Shown here: in pieces, positions 1 to 5,636 of the stretch
Position numbering within the stretch: position 1 is the first letter of the stretch
How the letters are laid out: every line of letters begins with the position of its first letter
Assembly (NCBI GenBank): GCA_028717465.1
Contig: JAQUNS010000053.1
Location: forward strand, 1 to 5,636
Length of the DNA stretch: 5,636 nt
Source of the DNA: Candidatus Omnitrophota bacterium
Lineage (GTDB): Bacteria > Omnitrophota > Gorgyraeia > Kaelpiales > Kaelpiaceae
Direction of reading: 5' to 3'
The notes under the pieces: generated by a model
Told to the model about the DNA's origin: nothing
Database searches by the model: none
What the model saw: only the letters and a program-made list of their open reading frames with translations
Position numbers and translations under genes: made by a program

Positions 1-59
1 ATATTAACTGTTTGCCAATTAACTTGCCTTTGAGGAGCTACTTTTAACCATTTTTTCAT
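1..59 (-). CDS. Possible 5' end of a divergent gene, unidentified
   Basis: On the minus strand an ATG at 59-57 opens a frame that stays open to the left edge, giving 19 residues beginning MKKWLKVAPQ. The lysine-rich start and divergent placement fit the start of a gene leading out of the window. There is no convincing Shine-Dalgarno sequence before it, and 19 open codons is well within chance. I recognise no family. The alternative is that this edge is intergenic, or that it holds the tail of a plus-strand gene: one plus frame is open from the left edge to a TAA at 46-48. Confidence 0.17.
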   Translation of the reverse strand, partial: MKKWLKVAPQRQVNWQTVN

Positions 60-77
60 GTAATCTTTTTAAGTAAT

Positions 78-105
78 TTGACAAAGCTATTATTATGTGG
101 TTAAT
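78..105 (+). promoter_or_regulatory. Putative sigma-70 promoter for the ISL3-like gene
   Basis: A perfect -35 hexamer TTGACA lies at 78-83. The best -10 candidate at normal spacing is GTTAAT at 100-105 (16-bp spacer, 4 of 6 matches to TATAAT). Better -10 matches further right (TTTAAT at 105-110) would need a spacer of 21 bp. Transcription would begin near 112, just ahead of the purine-rich ribosome-binding region. The -35 is strong and the -10 weak, so this is a moderate call. Confidence 0.4.
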
Positions 106-112
106 TTAATAT

Positions 113-124
113 AGAGGAGCGGGG
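113..124 (+). promoter_or_regulatory. Ribosome binding region of the ISL3-like gene
   Basis: AGAGGAG at 113-119 is a good Shine-Dalgarno core but sits 14 nt from the ATG at 134, longer than usual. The GGGG at 121-124 is at a more normal 9 nt. No ATG, GTG or TTG occurs at the 5-9 nt spacing expected from AGAGGAG, so ATG 134 remains the best start. Confidence 0.45.
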
Positions 125-133
125 CAGTTAAAT

Positions 134-577
134 ATGAAAAGAGATAAAAATATCAAAGGCCAGATTGATTTTAATCTTAAAAATGTCAAAAAAACCGAAG
201 TCCGGTTATTGACTTCAGGCATCAGAATCGTGGCCCAAAAAGGCGAAACATCAGCTGCCTGTCCTTATTGCGGTATAGTTTCAAATAAAGTTTATGAGCA
301 TAGAAAACAGTTAATCTTGGATAAGCCCAGTAATGACAAAAAAGTAGAGATAGAGCTTAATAAGCGCAGGTTTGTCTGTGTAAATTCAGAATGTTCGGCC
401 AAGACTTTTACTGAAAATATAGAAGGGCTATCTTCAACCAGAAGGTATACCAGGGCTTTTGAGAACTATTTAAAAGATCTGGTTTCTAGGAAAGGCTATA
501 TGGAGGCGCAGCGTTTTCTGCAGTATAAATACGGCCTGAATGTAAGCCTGACCACGCTATTCTATCTAAACTGCTGA
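134..577 (+). CDS. ISL3-family transposase N-terminal domain (zinc finger + HTH), orphan or truncated
   Basis: The 147-residue protein matches the DNA-binding front of ISL3-family transposases. Around residues 43-46 is CPYCG, followed by a basic stretch, then RRFVCVNSEC at 78-87, giving a four-cysteine zinc-binding site (C43, C46, C82, C87). The TFTE and Thr/Arg-rich segment (91-107) and a helix-turn-helix-like region at roughly 110-145 complete the usual order for this family. Full ISL3 transposases are about 400 residues and continue into a DDE-type catalytic domain. Here the frame ends in tandem TGA TAA stops at the end of the HTH, and no catalytic part follows in any frame before the next gene. 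It could be the remnant of a decayed insertion sequence, or a domesticated stand-alone DNA-binding protein kept as a regulator. The intact 5' signals and clean reading frame leave the second possibility open. It cannot transpose DNA on its own. The domain call is confident; its present role is unknown. Confidence 0.72.
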   Translation: MKRDKNIKGQIDFNLKNVKKTEVRLLTSGIRIVAQKGETSAACPYCGIVSNKVYEHRKQLILDKPSNDKKVEIELNKRRFVCVNSECSAKTFTENIEGLSSTRRYTRAFENYLKDLVSRKGYMEAQRFLQYKYGLNVSLTTLFYLNC

Positions 578-665
578 TAATCCAGGCTGTAAATTTTTAT
601 TTTTACCTTATCTTTTATTTTCTATTTTTAATTTTTATAAACTCTTGCCCCTTGGCCCTGATTTT

Positions 666-699
666 GCAGTTCTCTGTTAACTATGCGCAGTTTACTGTT
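666..699. repeat. Imperfect direct repeat with 21-bp period, possible operator
   Basis: GCAGTTCTCTGTT at 666-678 and GCAGTTTACTGTT at 687-699 match at 11 of 13 positions, with starts 21 bp apart, about two helical turns. The second copy contains a perfect small inverted repeat, CAGT-TT-ACTG at 688-697; the first has a degenerate version. The array ends about 18 bp before the candidate -35 box, a typical place for an activator site. Short repeats in T-rich DNA can arise by chance. Confidence 0.35.
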
Positions 700-717
700 T
701 TTGCCGTTTGTTTCTCC

Positions 718-746
718 TTGACTATTTTTTTATTATAAAGTATATA
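718..746 (+). promoter_or_regulatory. Putative operon promoter, possibly giving a leaderless mRNA
   Basis: TTGACT at 718-723 (5 of 6 matches to the -35 consensus) is followed after exactly 17 bp by TATATA at 741-746 (4 of 6 matches to -10). A start 6-9 bp further on would fall at about 752-755, on or beside the ATG at 755. The region before that ATG has no Shine-Dalgarno sequence, which fits leaderless initiation. Alternative -10 boxes are TATTAT at 731-736 and TATAAA at 734-739, which score better but lack a well-spaced -35. They would give a leader of only about 10 nt. Confidence 0.42.
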
Positions 747-754
747 TTTTGAGT

Positions 755-1858
755 ATGCCTCAAGTTAGCCTAGTCAATGTTAGCAAAAAATACTCTGGAG
801 ATGTTCTGGCTGTAAACGGGTTTTCTTTAGGTATCGAGAACGGTGAGTTCACGGTGCTTTTAGGCCCTTCCGGTTGCGGTAAATCTACGACTCTCAGGAT
901 GATAGCCGGTTTAGAAGAGGTCACAGAGGGTGAGATCTTTATCGGCAACAAGATGACAAACGATATTCCGGCTAAAGACAGAGACATAGCCATGGTCTTT
1001 CAGAATTATGCTCTCTATCCCCATATGACTGTATATGAGAATATGGCTTTTGGCCTTAAATTGAGAAAATACCCTAAAGATGAGATAGATAAAAGAGTCA
1101 AAGAGGCTGCCGAAATCTTAAGCATTACCCGGCTTCTAAATAGGCGCCCCAAAGAGATTTCCGGCGGCGAGAAACAGAGGGTTGCTGTAGGCAGGGCTAT
1201 TGTCAGAAAGCCGCTGGTATTTTTATTCGATGAGCCTTTAAGCAACTTGGATGCTAAATTAAGGGGGCAGATGAGGACGGAATTGAACAAGCTTCATAAA
1301 AAGTTGCAGTCGACAATGATATATGTAACCCATGACCAGGTTGAAGCTATGACTTTGGGCGAAAAGATAGTTGTTATGAAAGACGGTTGTATCCAGCAGG
1401 TTGCAGACCCTCACACTCTGTATAATGAACCTGTGAATCAATTTGTAGCCGGTTTTATAGGTACTCCTCCGATGAATTTTATCAATAGCAGGATTATAAA
1501 AAAAGAGAACCGTTTCTACGTTGATACCGGTAGTTTTCAGATCAGAATTGTCGATGATATGAATTCCTATATAAAGGATTATTTGGATAAAGAAGTGGTA
1601 TTTGGCATCAGGCCCGAAGATATATATGACAAATTGTTTGTCTCAGAAGCTCCCCCTGAAAATATCGTCCGGGTCAATGTCGATGTTGTCGAACCTATGG
1701 GATCCGAGGTCTATTTATATTTAGAGTCCGGACAGGTTTCTTTTGTAGCCAAAGTCTCTGGGCAGGAGCAGGTTGAGCCTGGGCAGGACTTAGAAGTGGT
1801 CTTTGATATGAGCAGGGCCCACTTTTTCGATAAAAATACCGAAAAAACTATTATTTAA
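755..1858 (+). CDS. Sugar ABC transporter ATP-binding protein, MalK/UgpC/MsmK type
   Basis: This cytoplasmic ATPase of a carbohydrate importer (CUT1-type) hydrolyses ATP to drive uptake by a membrane permease pair. Counting from ATG 755 (367 residues, normal for the family), it has Walker A GPSGCGKST at 37-45, Q-loop Q83, signature ISGGE at 135-139, Walker B VFLFDEP at 155-161, D-loop SNLD at 163-166 and switch histidine H193. After GTPPMNF (about 236-242) comes the MalK-type C-terminal regulatory/TOBE region, including FGIRPEDI and VVEPMGSEVYLYL. The signature reads ISGGEKQR where this family usually has LSGGQRQR; Glu at this place is tolerated in other ABC proteins. A TTG two codons upstream (749) is possible, but ATG fits family starts better, and neither has a Shine-Dalgarno sequence. 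No permease or binding-protein gene lies nearby, so it may serve several importers encoded elsewhere, as MsmK-like ATPases do. The substrate cannot be assigned. It is the first gene of the apparent operon and ends 9 nt before the first cyclase. Confidence 0.95.
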   Translation: MPQVSLVNVSKKYSGDVLAVNGFSLGIENGEFTVLLGPSGCGKSTTLRMIAGLEEVTEGEIFIGNKMTNDIPAKDRDIAMVFQNYALYPHMTVYENMAFGLKLRKYPKDEIDKRVKEAAEILSITRLLNRRPKEISGGEKQRVAVGRAIVRKPLVFLFDEPLSNLDAKLRGQMRTELNKLHKKLQSTMIYVTHDQVEAMTLGEKIVVMKDGCIQQVADPHTLYNEPVNQFVAGFIGTPPMNFINSRIIKKENRFYVDTGSFQIRIVDDMNSYIKDYLDKEVVFGIRPEDIYDKLFVSEAPPENIVRVNVDVVEPMGSEVYLYLESGQVSFVAKVSGQEQVEPGQDLEVVFDMSRAHFFDKNTEKTII

Positions 1859-1867
1859 TCTGTTTTA

Positions 1868-3283
1868 ATGGATAATGGTGCTGTTCTTAAAAAGAATCTT
1901 TTTATTGTAATAATATTTTTAATTCAAATCACAGGTTTTTCTTTTCTGCTGATATTTTTCCAGAACCATAGCCTCCATTTTCCTTTTCTTGTGCTTTTGG
2001 TATTCTCGGCCTCATCGCTTGTTCTTATAAGGCTGGAGCTGGGATTGGTATTGTATGTTATCGAAATGATTTTGGTGCTAGTGTTTCTAGCTGCGCTGAG
2101 ATATCCCGGTTTTTTCTTGGTTAATTTTATTATAACATTTCTATGCCTAGGCGTTATCACCACGCTGATTAAACTGCACAGGCAAAGACATTTAAATTCC
2201 CTGAAATTGCAGGTAGAGTCAGTAGAGGAAAAGGTAAACCTCAGCAACTTGGACTATTTTGAGTTGGTTAAAATAAATGAAGCCCTGGAAAAGAAAATAC
2301 ACAGATTTACTGATTTAAGAAAGTTCTCCGAAGATATAATTGCCAATTTAGATCTGGCGGAGCTATTAAATATTATCTCAGCCAAGTCTTTAGAGATTAT
2401 CTCTAAGGGAGACCTTGCTCTTATATATCTTTTTGACGGCAAGAATGATGTATTCAATTTGGCCAGTTCCTATACTCTCTCTTCCAAAATCCGGATAAAA
2501 GCCAAGACCGGGGATCCTTGTGAGTCCTGGGTCTTCAGGCAGCGCACCCCGCTTCTGATCAACGATGTTTTAAGGGATTTTAGGTTTGATTCCGAAGAGA
2601 TTTTTTCCTACGGCAGAAAATTCCGGTCTTTAATATCTGCCCCGATTATATCCAGGGATAAACTGCTGGGGATATTGAGAATAGATTCTGCCGCTGCCGA
2701 TGAATTTGGCGTAGACGACCTGCGTCTTTTAGATATTATTGCCGCGCTCTCTGCCATTGCTGTTGACAATGCTTTTCTCTTTCAAAAGACGGAAGAGCTT
2801 GCAATACAGGACAGCTTGACGAAATTTTATCTAAGGCGGGAGTTTTTAAGCCTGCTTGAAAAAAGGTTCAAAGATAAGCCCCAGGACGGATTTGCTCTTT
2901 TGATGATAGACATAGATAATTTCAAAAAATGCAACGATACCTACGGGCACATTACCGGAGATTTGGTGCTGAAAAACATATCCTATATAATCAAGGCTCA
3001 TTTAGGCAAGAACGAATATGCCTGTCGTTACGGAGGAGAGGAGTTTCTTATATTTTTGGATGGCTCTAGCCAGCAAGACCTTAAAGATCGTTCAGATGCT
3101 ATCAGGCGCAATATAGAGAGCAGTGAAATAAAGATAAGAAGAAATAAAGTTAATGTAACTGTAACTGTAGGCGCGGCGTTTTTCCCTCAAGACGGTTTAA
3201 ATATCGACAGCCTTATAGAAATATCCGATGCCAGGCTCTATCGCGGCAAAAGAAGCGGCAAGAATAGGGTGGTTTATGAATGA
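1868..3283 (+). CDS. Membrane-anchored GAF-GGDEF diguanylate cyclase (first of pair)
   Basis: The predicted enzyme joins two GTP into cyclic di-GMP. Its 471 residues contain about four hydrophobic membrane segments between 10 and 102, a charged, probably coiled-coil linker (about 103-150), a GAF sensory domain (about 155-305) and a GGDEF domain (about 312-471). The catalytic signature is RYGGEEF (387-393). The first metal ligand D348 lies in MIDIDNFKKCND, and the guanine-contacting pair N356/D365 is spaced as in PleD, so it should be active. The inhibitory I-site RxxD, expected nine residues before GGEEF, reads GKNE, so product inhibition through that site is probably absent. The entry motif reads DSLTKFYLRR instead of the usual DxLTGLxNRR. 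The GAF ligand is unknown. The ATG at 1868 lies 9 nt after the ABC gene stop with no visible Shine-Dalgarno sequence, suggesting translational coupling. The 3' end overlaps the second cyclase by 8 nt. Confidence 0.92.
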   Translation: MDNGAVLKKNLFIVIIFLIQITGFSFLLIFFQNHSLHFPFLVLLVFSASSLVLIRLELGLVLYVIEMILVLVFLAALRYPGFFLVNFIITFLCLGVITTLIKLHRQRHLNSLKLQVESVEEKVNLSNLDYFELVKINEALEKKIHRFTDLRKFSEDIIANLDLAELLNIISAKSLEIISKGDLALIYLFDGKNDVFNLASSYTLSSKIRIKAKTGDPCESWVFRQRTPLLINDVLRDFRFDSEEIFSYGRKFRSLISAPIISRDKLLGILRIDSAAADEFGVDDLRLLDIIAALSAIAVDNAFLFQKTEELAIQDSLTKFYLRREFLSLLEKRFKDKPQDGFALLMIDIDNFKKCNDTYGHITGDLVLKNISYIIKAHLGKNEYACRYGGEEFLIFLDGSSQQDLKDRSDAIRRNIESSEIKIRRNKVNVTVTVGAAFFPQDGLNIDSLIEISDARLYRGKRSGKNRVVYE

Positions 3284-4568
3284 GTTTTTATTTTTAATAT
3301 TTTTAGCGGCTGCTTTTTTGATTAAGAAAGATATTAAATACAGAATTATTATATTGGCGGTAAGTTTTTTTGTGATTATCTACATAAGGCACTTGAGCCT
3401 GCTTCATTATCTGCCCTGGCTTTTTGCATATGCCGGTGTATTTATTCTGTCGGCTTTGGATAAGAATATTGCCTGCAGCAGTTCAAGCGGTTTTGATTTA
3501 AAGCATGCTGATATTGCAAAACAGCTCAAAAAGAGCGAACAGAAGCTAACAGAGATGGAGAAGGTTAATAAGCAGCTTCAGTTTGAAGTTACAAAAATAA
3601 CCGGATTTTTTGAAATCAGCAAAGAGCTTACCAAGGTTATGTATGTACAGCAGCTTCCTCCGGTTATTATCAATATTGTCAAAGGGAGTTTTGAGATAGA
3701 TTTTCTGGCGCTTTTGATTTTGGAGGAAGAGAAGAGCTGCACAATTTTTGTCTATCCCAACAGAAACAGTTACGAGATTAAGGAGCATATTGATTTTAAA
3801 AATATCGTAGATTCAGAAAAGATAATTATGGATGAAGAGTCCGGTTTTTATGACGGCAAAGATTTGATGCCTCTCTTTGCAAAGCTTGGCCATGGCTACT
3901 CTCAGAACAAAATGTATTTAATACCTATTATTTTGGAGGGCAAGATTAAAAGCATACTGATGCTGGATGATCTCCCCGAAGATAAAATAGATCTGGCCCA
4001 TACTTTTGCCGGATTCCTCTCTTTGACATTAAGAAAGCTCAAGCTTTACGGCAAGGTCCAGGAGCTTGCTATTACTGATGAGTTGACTCAAGTTTTTGTC
4101 CGGCGCCATTTTCAGGATGTTTATGCTGAGGAACTGCAGAGATTAAAAGACAAGAAATCCGAAGCCTGTTTTTTAATGCTGGATTTGGATAAGTTTAAAA
4201 ACTGCAACGATAGTTTTGGCCATCTGGTAGGAGATATTCTGCTTAAAGAAACAGCCAGCATAATCCAGCAGAATGTGCGCGAAGTGGACTTAGTCGGCAG
4301 ATACGGAGGAGAGGAGTTTTGCATATTTCTGCCTGAGACCAACCTGGAAAACGGCATGCTTGTTGCAGAACGTATAAGAAAAGCTGTTGAAAAAAATAAT
4401 TTTCGTGCTTATGATGAAATGCTTAAGATTACTGTCTCTATAGGTATCTCATGTTATCCTCAAGATGCCTCAGAGAGCGTAGATTTAATAGAAAAAGCAG
4501 ACCTTGCTCTATATTCTGCGAAAAGAAAAGGGAGAAACAGGACCATAGCTTATAACGCGATAAAGTAG
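3276..4568 (+). CDS. Membrane-anchored GAF-like-GGDEF diguanylate cyclase (second of pair)
   Basis: This predicted c-di-GMP synthase of 430 residues has the same plan as its upstream neighbour: hydrophobic segments at about 3-16, 22-38 and 43-61, a coiled coil at about 80-108, a diverged GAF-like domain at about 110-258 and a GGDEF domain at about 262-430. RYGGEEF is at 342-348, metal ligand D303 lies in MLDLDKFKNCND, and N311/D320 fit the guanine-binding positions. REVD at 335-338 is a complete RxxD I-site nine residues before GGEEF, so c-di-GMP feedback inhibition is expected. I chose ATG 3276 because it overlaps the previous stop by 8 nt and goes straight into a membrane segment; the in-frame ATG at 3228 would add 16 residues that only read another frame of the upstream GGDEF. 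AGGGTGG at 3266-3272 is a weak, close ribosome site. Shared oddities (Cys in FKxCND, a non-standard DxLTxxxxRR motif, PQD near the end) indicate the two cyclases are paralogues. The GAF part is only weakly recognisable. Confidence 0.9.
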   Translation: MNEFLFLIFLAAAFLIKKDIKYRIIILAVSFFVIIYIRHLSLLHYLPWLFAYAGVFILSALDKNIACSSSSGFDLKHADIAKQLKKSEQKLTEMEKVNKQLQFEVTKITGFFEISKELTKVMYVQQLPPVIINIVKGSFEIDFLALLILEEEKSCTIFVYPNRNSYEIKEHIDFKNIVDSEKIIMDEESGFYDGKDLMPLFAKLGHGYSQNKMYLIPIILEGKIKSILMLDDLPEDKIDLAHTFAGFLSLTLRKLKLYGKVQELAITDELTQVFVRRHFQDVYAEELQRLKDKKSEACFLMLDLDKFKNCNDSFGHLVGDILLKETASIIQQNVREVDLVGRYGGEEFCIFLPETNLENGMLVAERIRKAVEKNNFRAYDEMLKITVSIGISCYPQDASESVDLIEKADLALYSAKRKGRNRTIAYNAIK

Positions 4569-4578
4569 GCTTTAACTT

Positions 4579-5523
4579 ATGAAAAATTATTATCTGGGCA
4601 TAGATTTAGGCGGTACAAATTTTAAGTATGGTATTCTTGATTCAATATCCGGCATAAAAGAGTTTAGAACCTCCCCGATTGCAGATATTGCCTATCCTGA
4701 TAAAGCTGTAGACAGAATCGGAGGTTTGGTCTTTGAACTTTCAAAGAAGCACAAAATAAAATCTGTCGGACTGGGCGTACCCGGGCTTGTAGATTTTAGA
4801 AATGGCTACATACACTCTCTGACCAATTTAAAAAGGTGGAAAAATTTATATTTTAAAAAGATGCTGGAAGAAAAAATCGGGCTGCCTGTTTTAATAGATA
4901 ACGATGCCAATCTTGCGGCGCTGGCAGAACACCGCCTTGGGTCCGGCAAGGGTTCTGTGAATATGCTTATGGTGACTCTTGGAACCGGAGTAGGCGGAGG
5001 CTTGATATTAAACGGCGAGATTTACAGAGGAGTTAATAATGCTGCAGGAGAGATCGGGCATATCCCTTTAAATTTAAACGGGCCGCTCTGTAATTGCGGG
5101 GGCAGGGGTTGTCTGGAAGCTTATATAGGCAATAAAAGGCTATTGGCTTATCTAAACAGGAGGCTAAAAAAAGAAAAATCAGTTTTAAATAACTATAACG
5201 GCCAAATAGAGCTAAAAGATGTTTCTGCGGCGGCACAGAGAGGGGATGTCCTGTCTGTGGGTTTTTGGAGATATACTGCCGGAAAGTTAGCTCAGGCTTT
5301 AATAGGTGCTGTGAATTTACTTAACATAGACAGAATTGTGATAGGCGGAGGCATTTCGGATGCCGGGATTTTTTTAATTAGCCCTCTAAGAGAATATTTG
5401 AGATGCTTAGCTATGGACATTCAGGCAAAGAATGTTAAAATAGTCAAAGCCCGTTTTCGCGGCAAAGCCGGGATTATAGGTGCAGGCCTGTTGGCAAAAT
5501 GTCAAACTGGTATGGAGGCGTAA
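4579..5523 (+). CDS. ROK-family sugar kinase, glucokinase-like
   Basis: The predicted cytoplasmic kinase transfers phosphate from ATP to a hexose, most likely glucose or a related sugar such as N-acetylmannosamine or fructose. At 314 residues it has the normal family length. It shows the phosphate loop [10 protein letters not shown] at 9-18, the catalytic-aspartate segment IDNDAN at 106-111 (D109 the likely base), the second phosphate loop LGTGVGGG at 134-141, the sugar-contacting GEIGH at 157-161 and the ROK zinc site made by H161 with CNCGGRGC at 171-178, followed by LE. A C-terminal IVIGGGIS adenine-side loop is also present. There is no N-terminal helix-turn-helix, so it is an enzyme and not a ROK repressor such as NagC or XylR. 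The substrate cannot be fixed from sequence alone. The ATG lies 10 nt after the second cyclase stop with only a weak TAGG upstream, and the gene ends 1 nt before the transaldolase-like gene. This suggests a shared sugar-phosphate pathway. Confidence 0.93.
   Translation: MKNYYLGIDLGGTNFKYGILDSISGIKEFRTSPIADIAYPDKAVDRIGGLVFELSKKHKIKSVGLGVPGLVDFRNGYIHSLTNLKRWKNLYFKKMLEEKIGLPVLIDNDANLAALAEHRLGSGKGSVNMLMVTLGTGVGGGLILNGEIYRGVNNAAGEIGHIPLNLNGPLCNCGGRGCLEAYIGNKRLLAYLNRRLKKEKSVLNNYNGQIELKDVSAAAQRGDVLSVGFWRYTAGKLAQALIGAVNLLNIDRIVIGGGISDAGIFLISPLREYLRCLAMDIQAKNVKIVKARFRGKAGIIGAGLLAKCQTGMEA
5514..5518 (+). promoter_or_regulatory. Strong Shine-Dalgarno of the transaldolase-like gene
   Basis: GGAGG sits inside the last codons of the ROK kinase gene, 6 nt before the GTG at 5525. 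This near-ideal site supports the GTG start and contrasts with the weak or absent sites of the three preceding genes in the operon. Confidence 0.75.
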
Positions 5524-5524
5524 G

Positions 5525-5636
5525 GTGAAGTTTTTTCTGGATACGGCCAATATTGCAGAGATAAAAGAAGCTAAAAGCTGGGGTGTTTTGGACGGCGTTA
5601 CGACCAATCCGACTTTAGTCTCTAAAGAGGGCGGTT
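5525..5636 (+). CDS. Short transaldolase / fructose-6-phosphate aldolase-type protein, 5' part only
   Basis: Thirty-seven residues are visible before the window ends. They start [10 protein letters not shown] (initiating GTG) and include [19 protein letters not shown]. This is the characteristic N-terminus of the small TalC/FSA-type transaldolase subfamily (about 215 residues when complete): the aspartate of LDTA and the TTNPTL strand belong to the sugar-phosphate-binding barrel. The Schiff-base lysine, expected some 45-50 residues further on, is outside the window. Transaldolases move a dihydroxyacetone unit between sugar phosphates in the non-oxidative pentose phosphate pathway, while FSA-type members act as aldolases; this fragment cannot separate the two. 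A strong ribosome site and a 1-nt gap from the ROK kinase gene point to tight co-expression. Confidence 0.88.
   Translation, partial: MKFFLDTANIAEIKEAKSWGVLDGVTTNPTLVSKEGG

Larger units (their letters stand above)
578..754. other. T-rich intergenic spacer between the ISL3-like gene and the operon
   Basis: The plus strand is strongly T/pyrimidine-rich between about 594 and 645. It holds no convincing hairpin terminator, tRNA or recognisable riboswitch. A phased direct repeat (666-699) and a promoter-like sequence (718-746) lie in the right half. Because of the T bias one frame is stop-free across most of the spacer, but it has no start codon and its translation is low-complexity hydrophobic, so I do not treat it as coding. 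No remaining ISL3 catalytic sequence is recognisable here. Confidence 0.6.

Noticed and set aside
32..63. GAGGAG followed by ATG TAA (58-63), a possible minimal start-stop leader ORF
   Set aside because: The spacing from GAGGAG to ATG is 20 nt, too long for initiation, and it lies upstream of the likely transcription start.
529..738. A stop-free frame overlapping the end of the ISL3-like gene, reading AILSKLLIIQ after the HTH, as if a frameshift had cut a longer transposase
   Set aside because: The first few residues resemble an HTH end, but the rest is low-complexity Phe/Leu/Ile from T-rich DNA, has no start codon and shows no catalytic-domain motif.
749..754. TTG start two codons upstream of the ABC ATPase ATG
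   Set aside because: It has no ribosome site of its own, and the ATG at 755 gives the usual family N-terminus.
578..754. A c-di-GMP riboswitch or rho-independent terminator in the spacer
   Set aside because: I found no conserved GEMM-like core and no stable GC-rich hairpin followed by a T run; T runs are present without a stem.
3228..3275. Upstream in-frame ATG extending the second cyclase by 16 residues
   Set aside because: The extra residues lie wholly within the end of the first GGDEF coding sequence and do not resemble a membrane-protein N-terminus. ATG 3276 gives the normal short overlap.
760..5607. Minus-strand open frames of 60-107 codons lying inside the plus-strand genes
   Set aside because: They lie wholly or largely within well-supported conserved genes and show no recognisable domain, so they are antisense shadows.

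Overview
The window looks like bacterial chromosome from an AT-rich genome, probably an uncultivated anaerobic lineage. I lean weakly towards Omnitrophota-like bacteria. That rests only on gene content, base composition and the scarcity of clear Shine-Dalgarno sequences, so it is an impression and not a phylogenetic result. All confidently called genes read left to right.

Positions 1-133 are non-coding or hold gene edges. A perfect TTGACA box lies ahead of a short gene (134-577). That gene encodes only the zinc-finger and helix-turn-helix front end of an ISL3-family transposase, with no catalytic domain. It is either a transposon remnant or a freestanding DNA-binding protein. A T-rich spacer of about 175 bp follows, with a phased direct repeat and a promoter-like sequence placed so close to the next start codon that the mRNA may be leaderless.

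From 755 to the right edge, five genes lie head to tail with gaps of 1-10 nt or an 8-nt overlap, so they are very probably one operon. They are: a MalK/UgpC-type sugar ABC transporter ATPase without a permease; two related membrane-anchored GAF-GGDEF diguanylate cyclases; a complete ROK-family sugar kinase; and the first 37 residues of a short transaldolase / fructose-6-phosphate aldolase-type protein, cut by the window end.

The layout combines sugar uptake energisation, sugar phosphorylation and sugar-phosphate rearrangement with two c-di-GMP synthases placed between them. Both cyclases keep the metal- and GTP-binding residues. Only the second has the RxxD product-inhibition site, so the pair may be one unregulated and one feedback-limited enzyme. 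The co-expression is read from gene spacing. A functional link between sugar status and c-di-GMP is inference.
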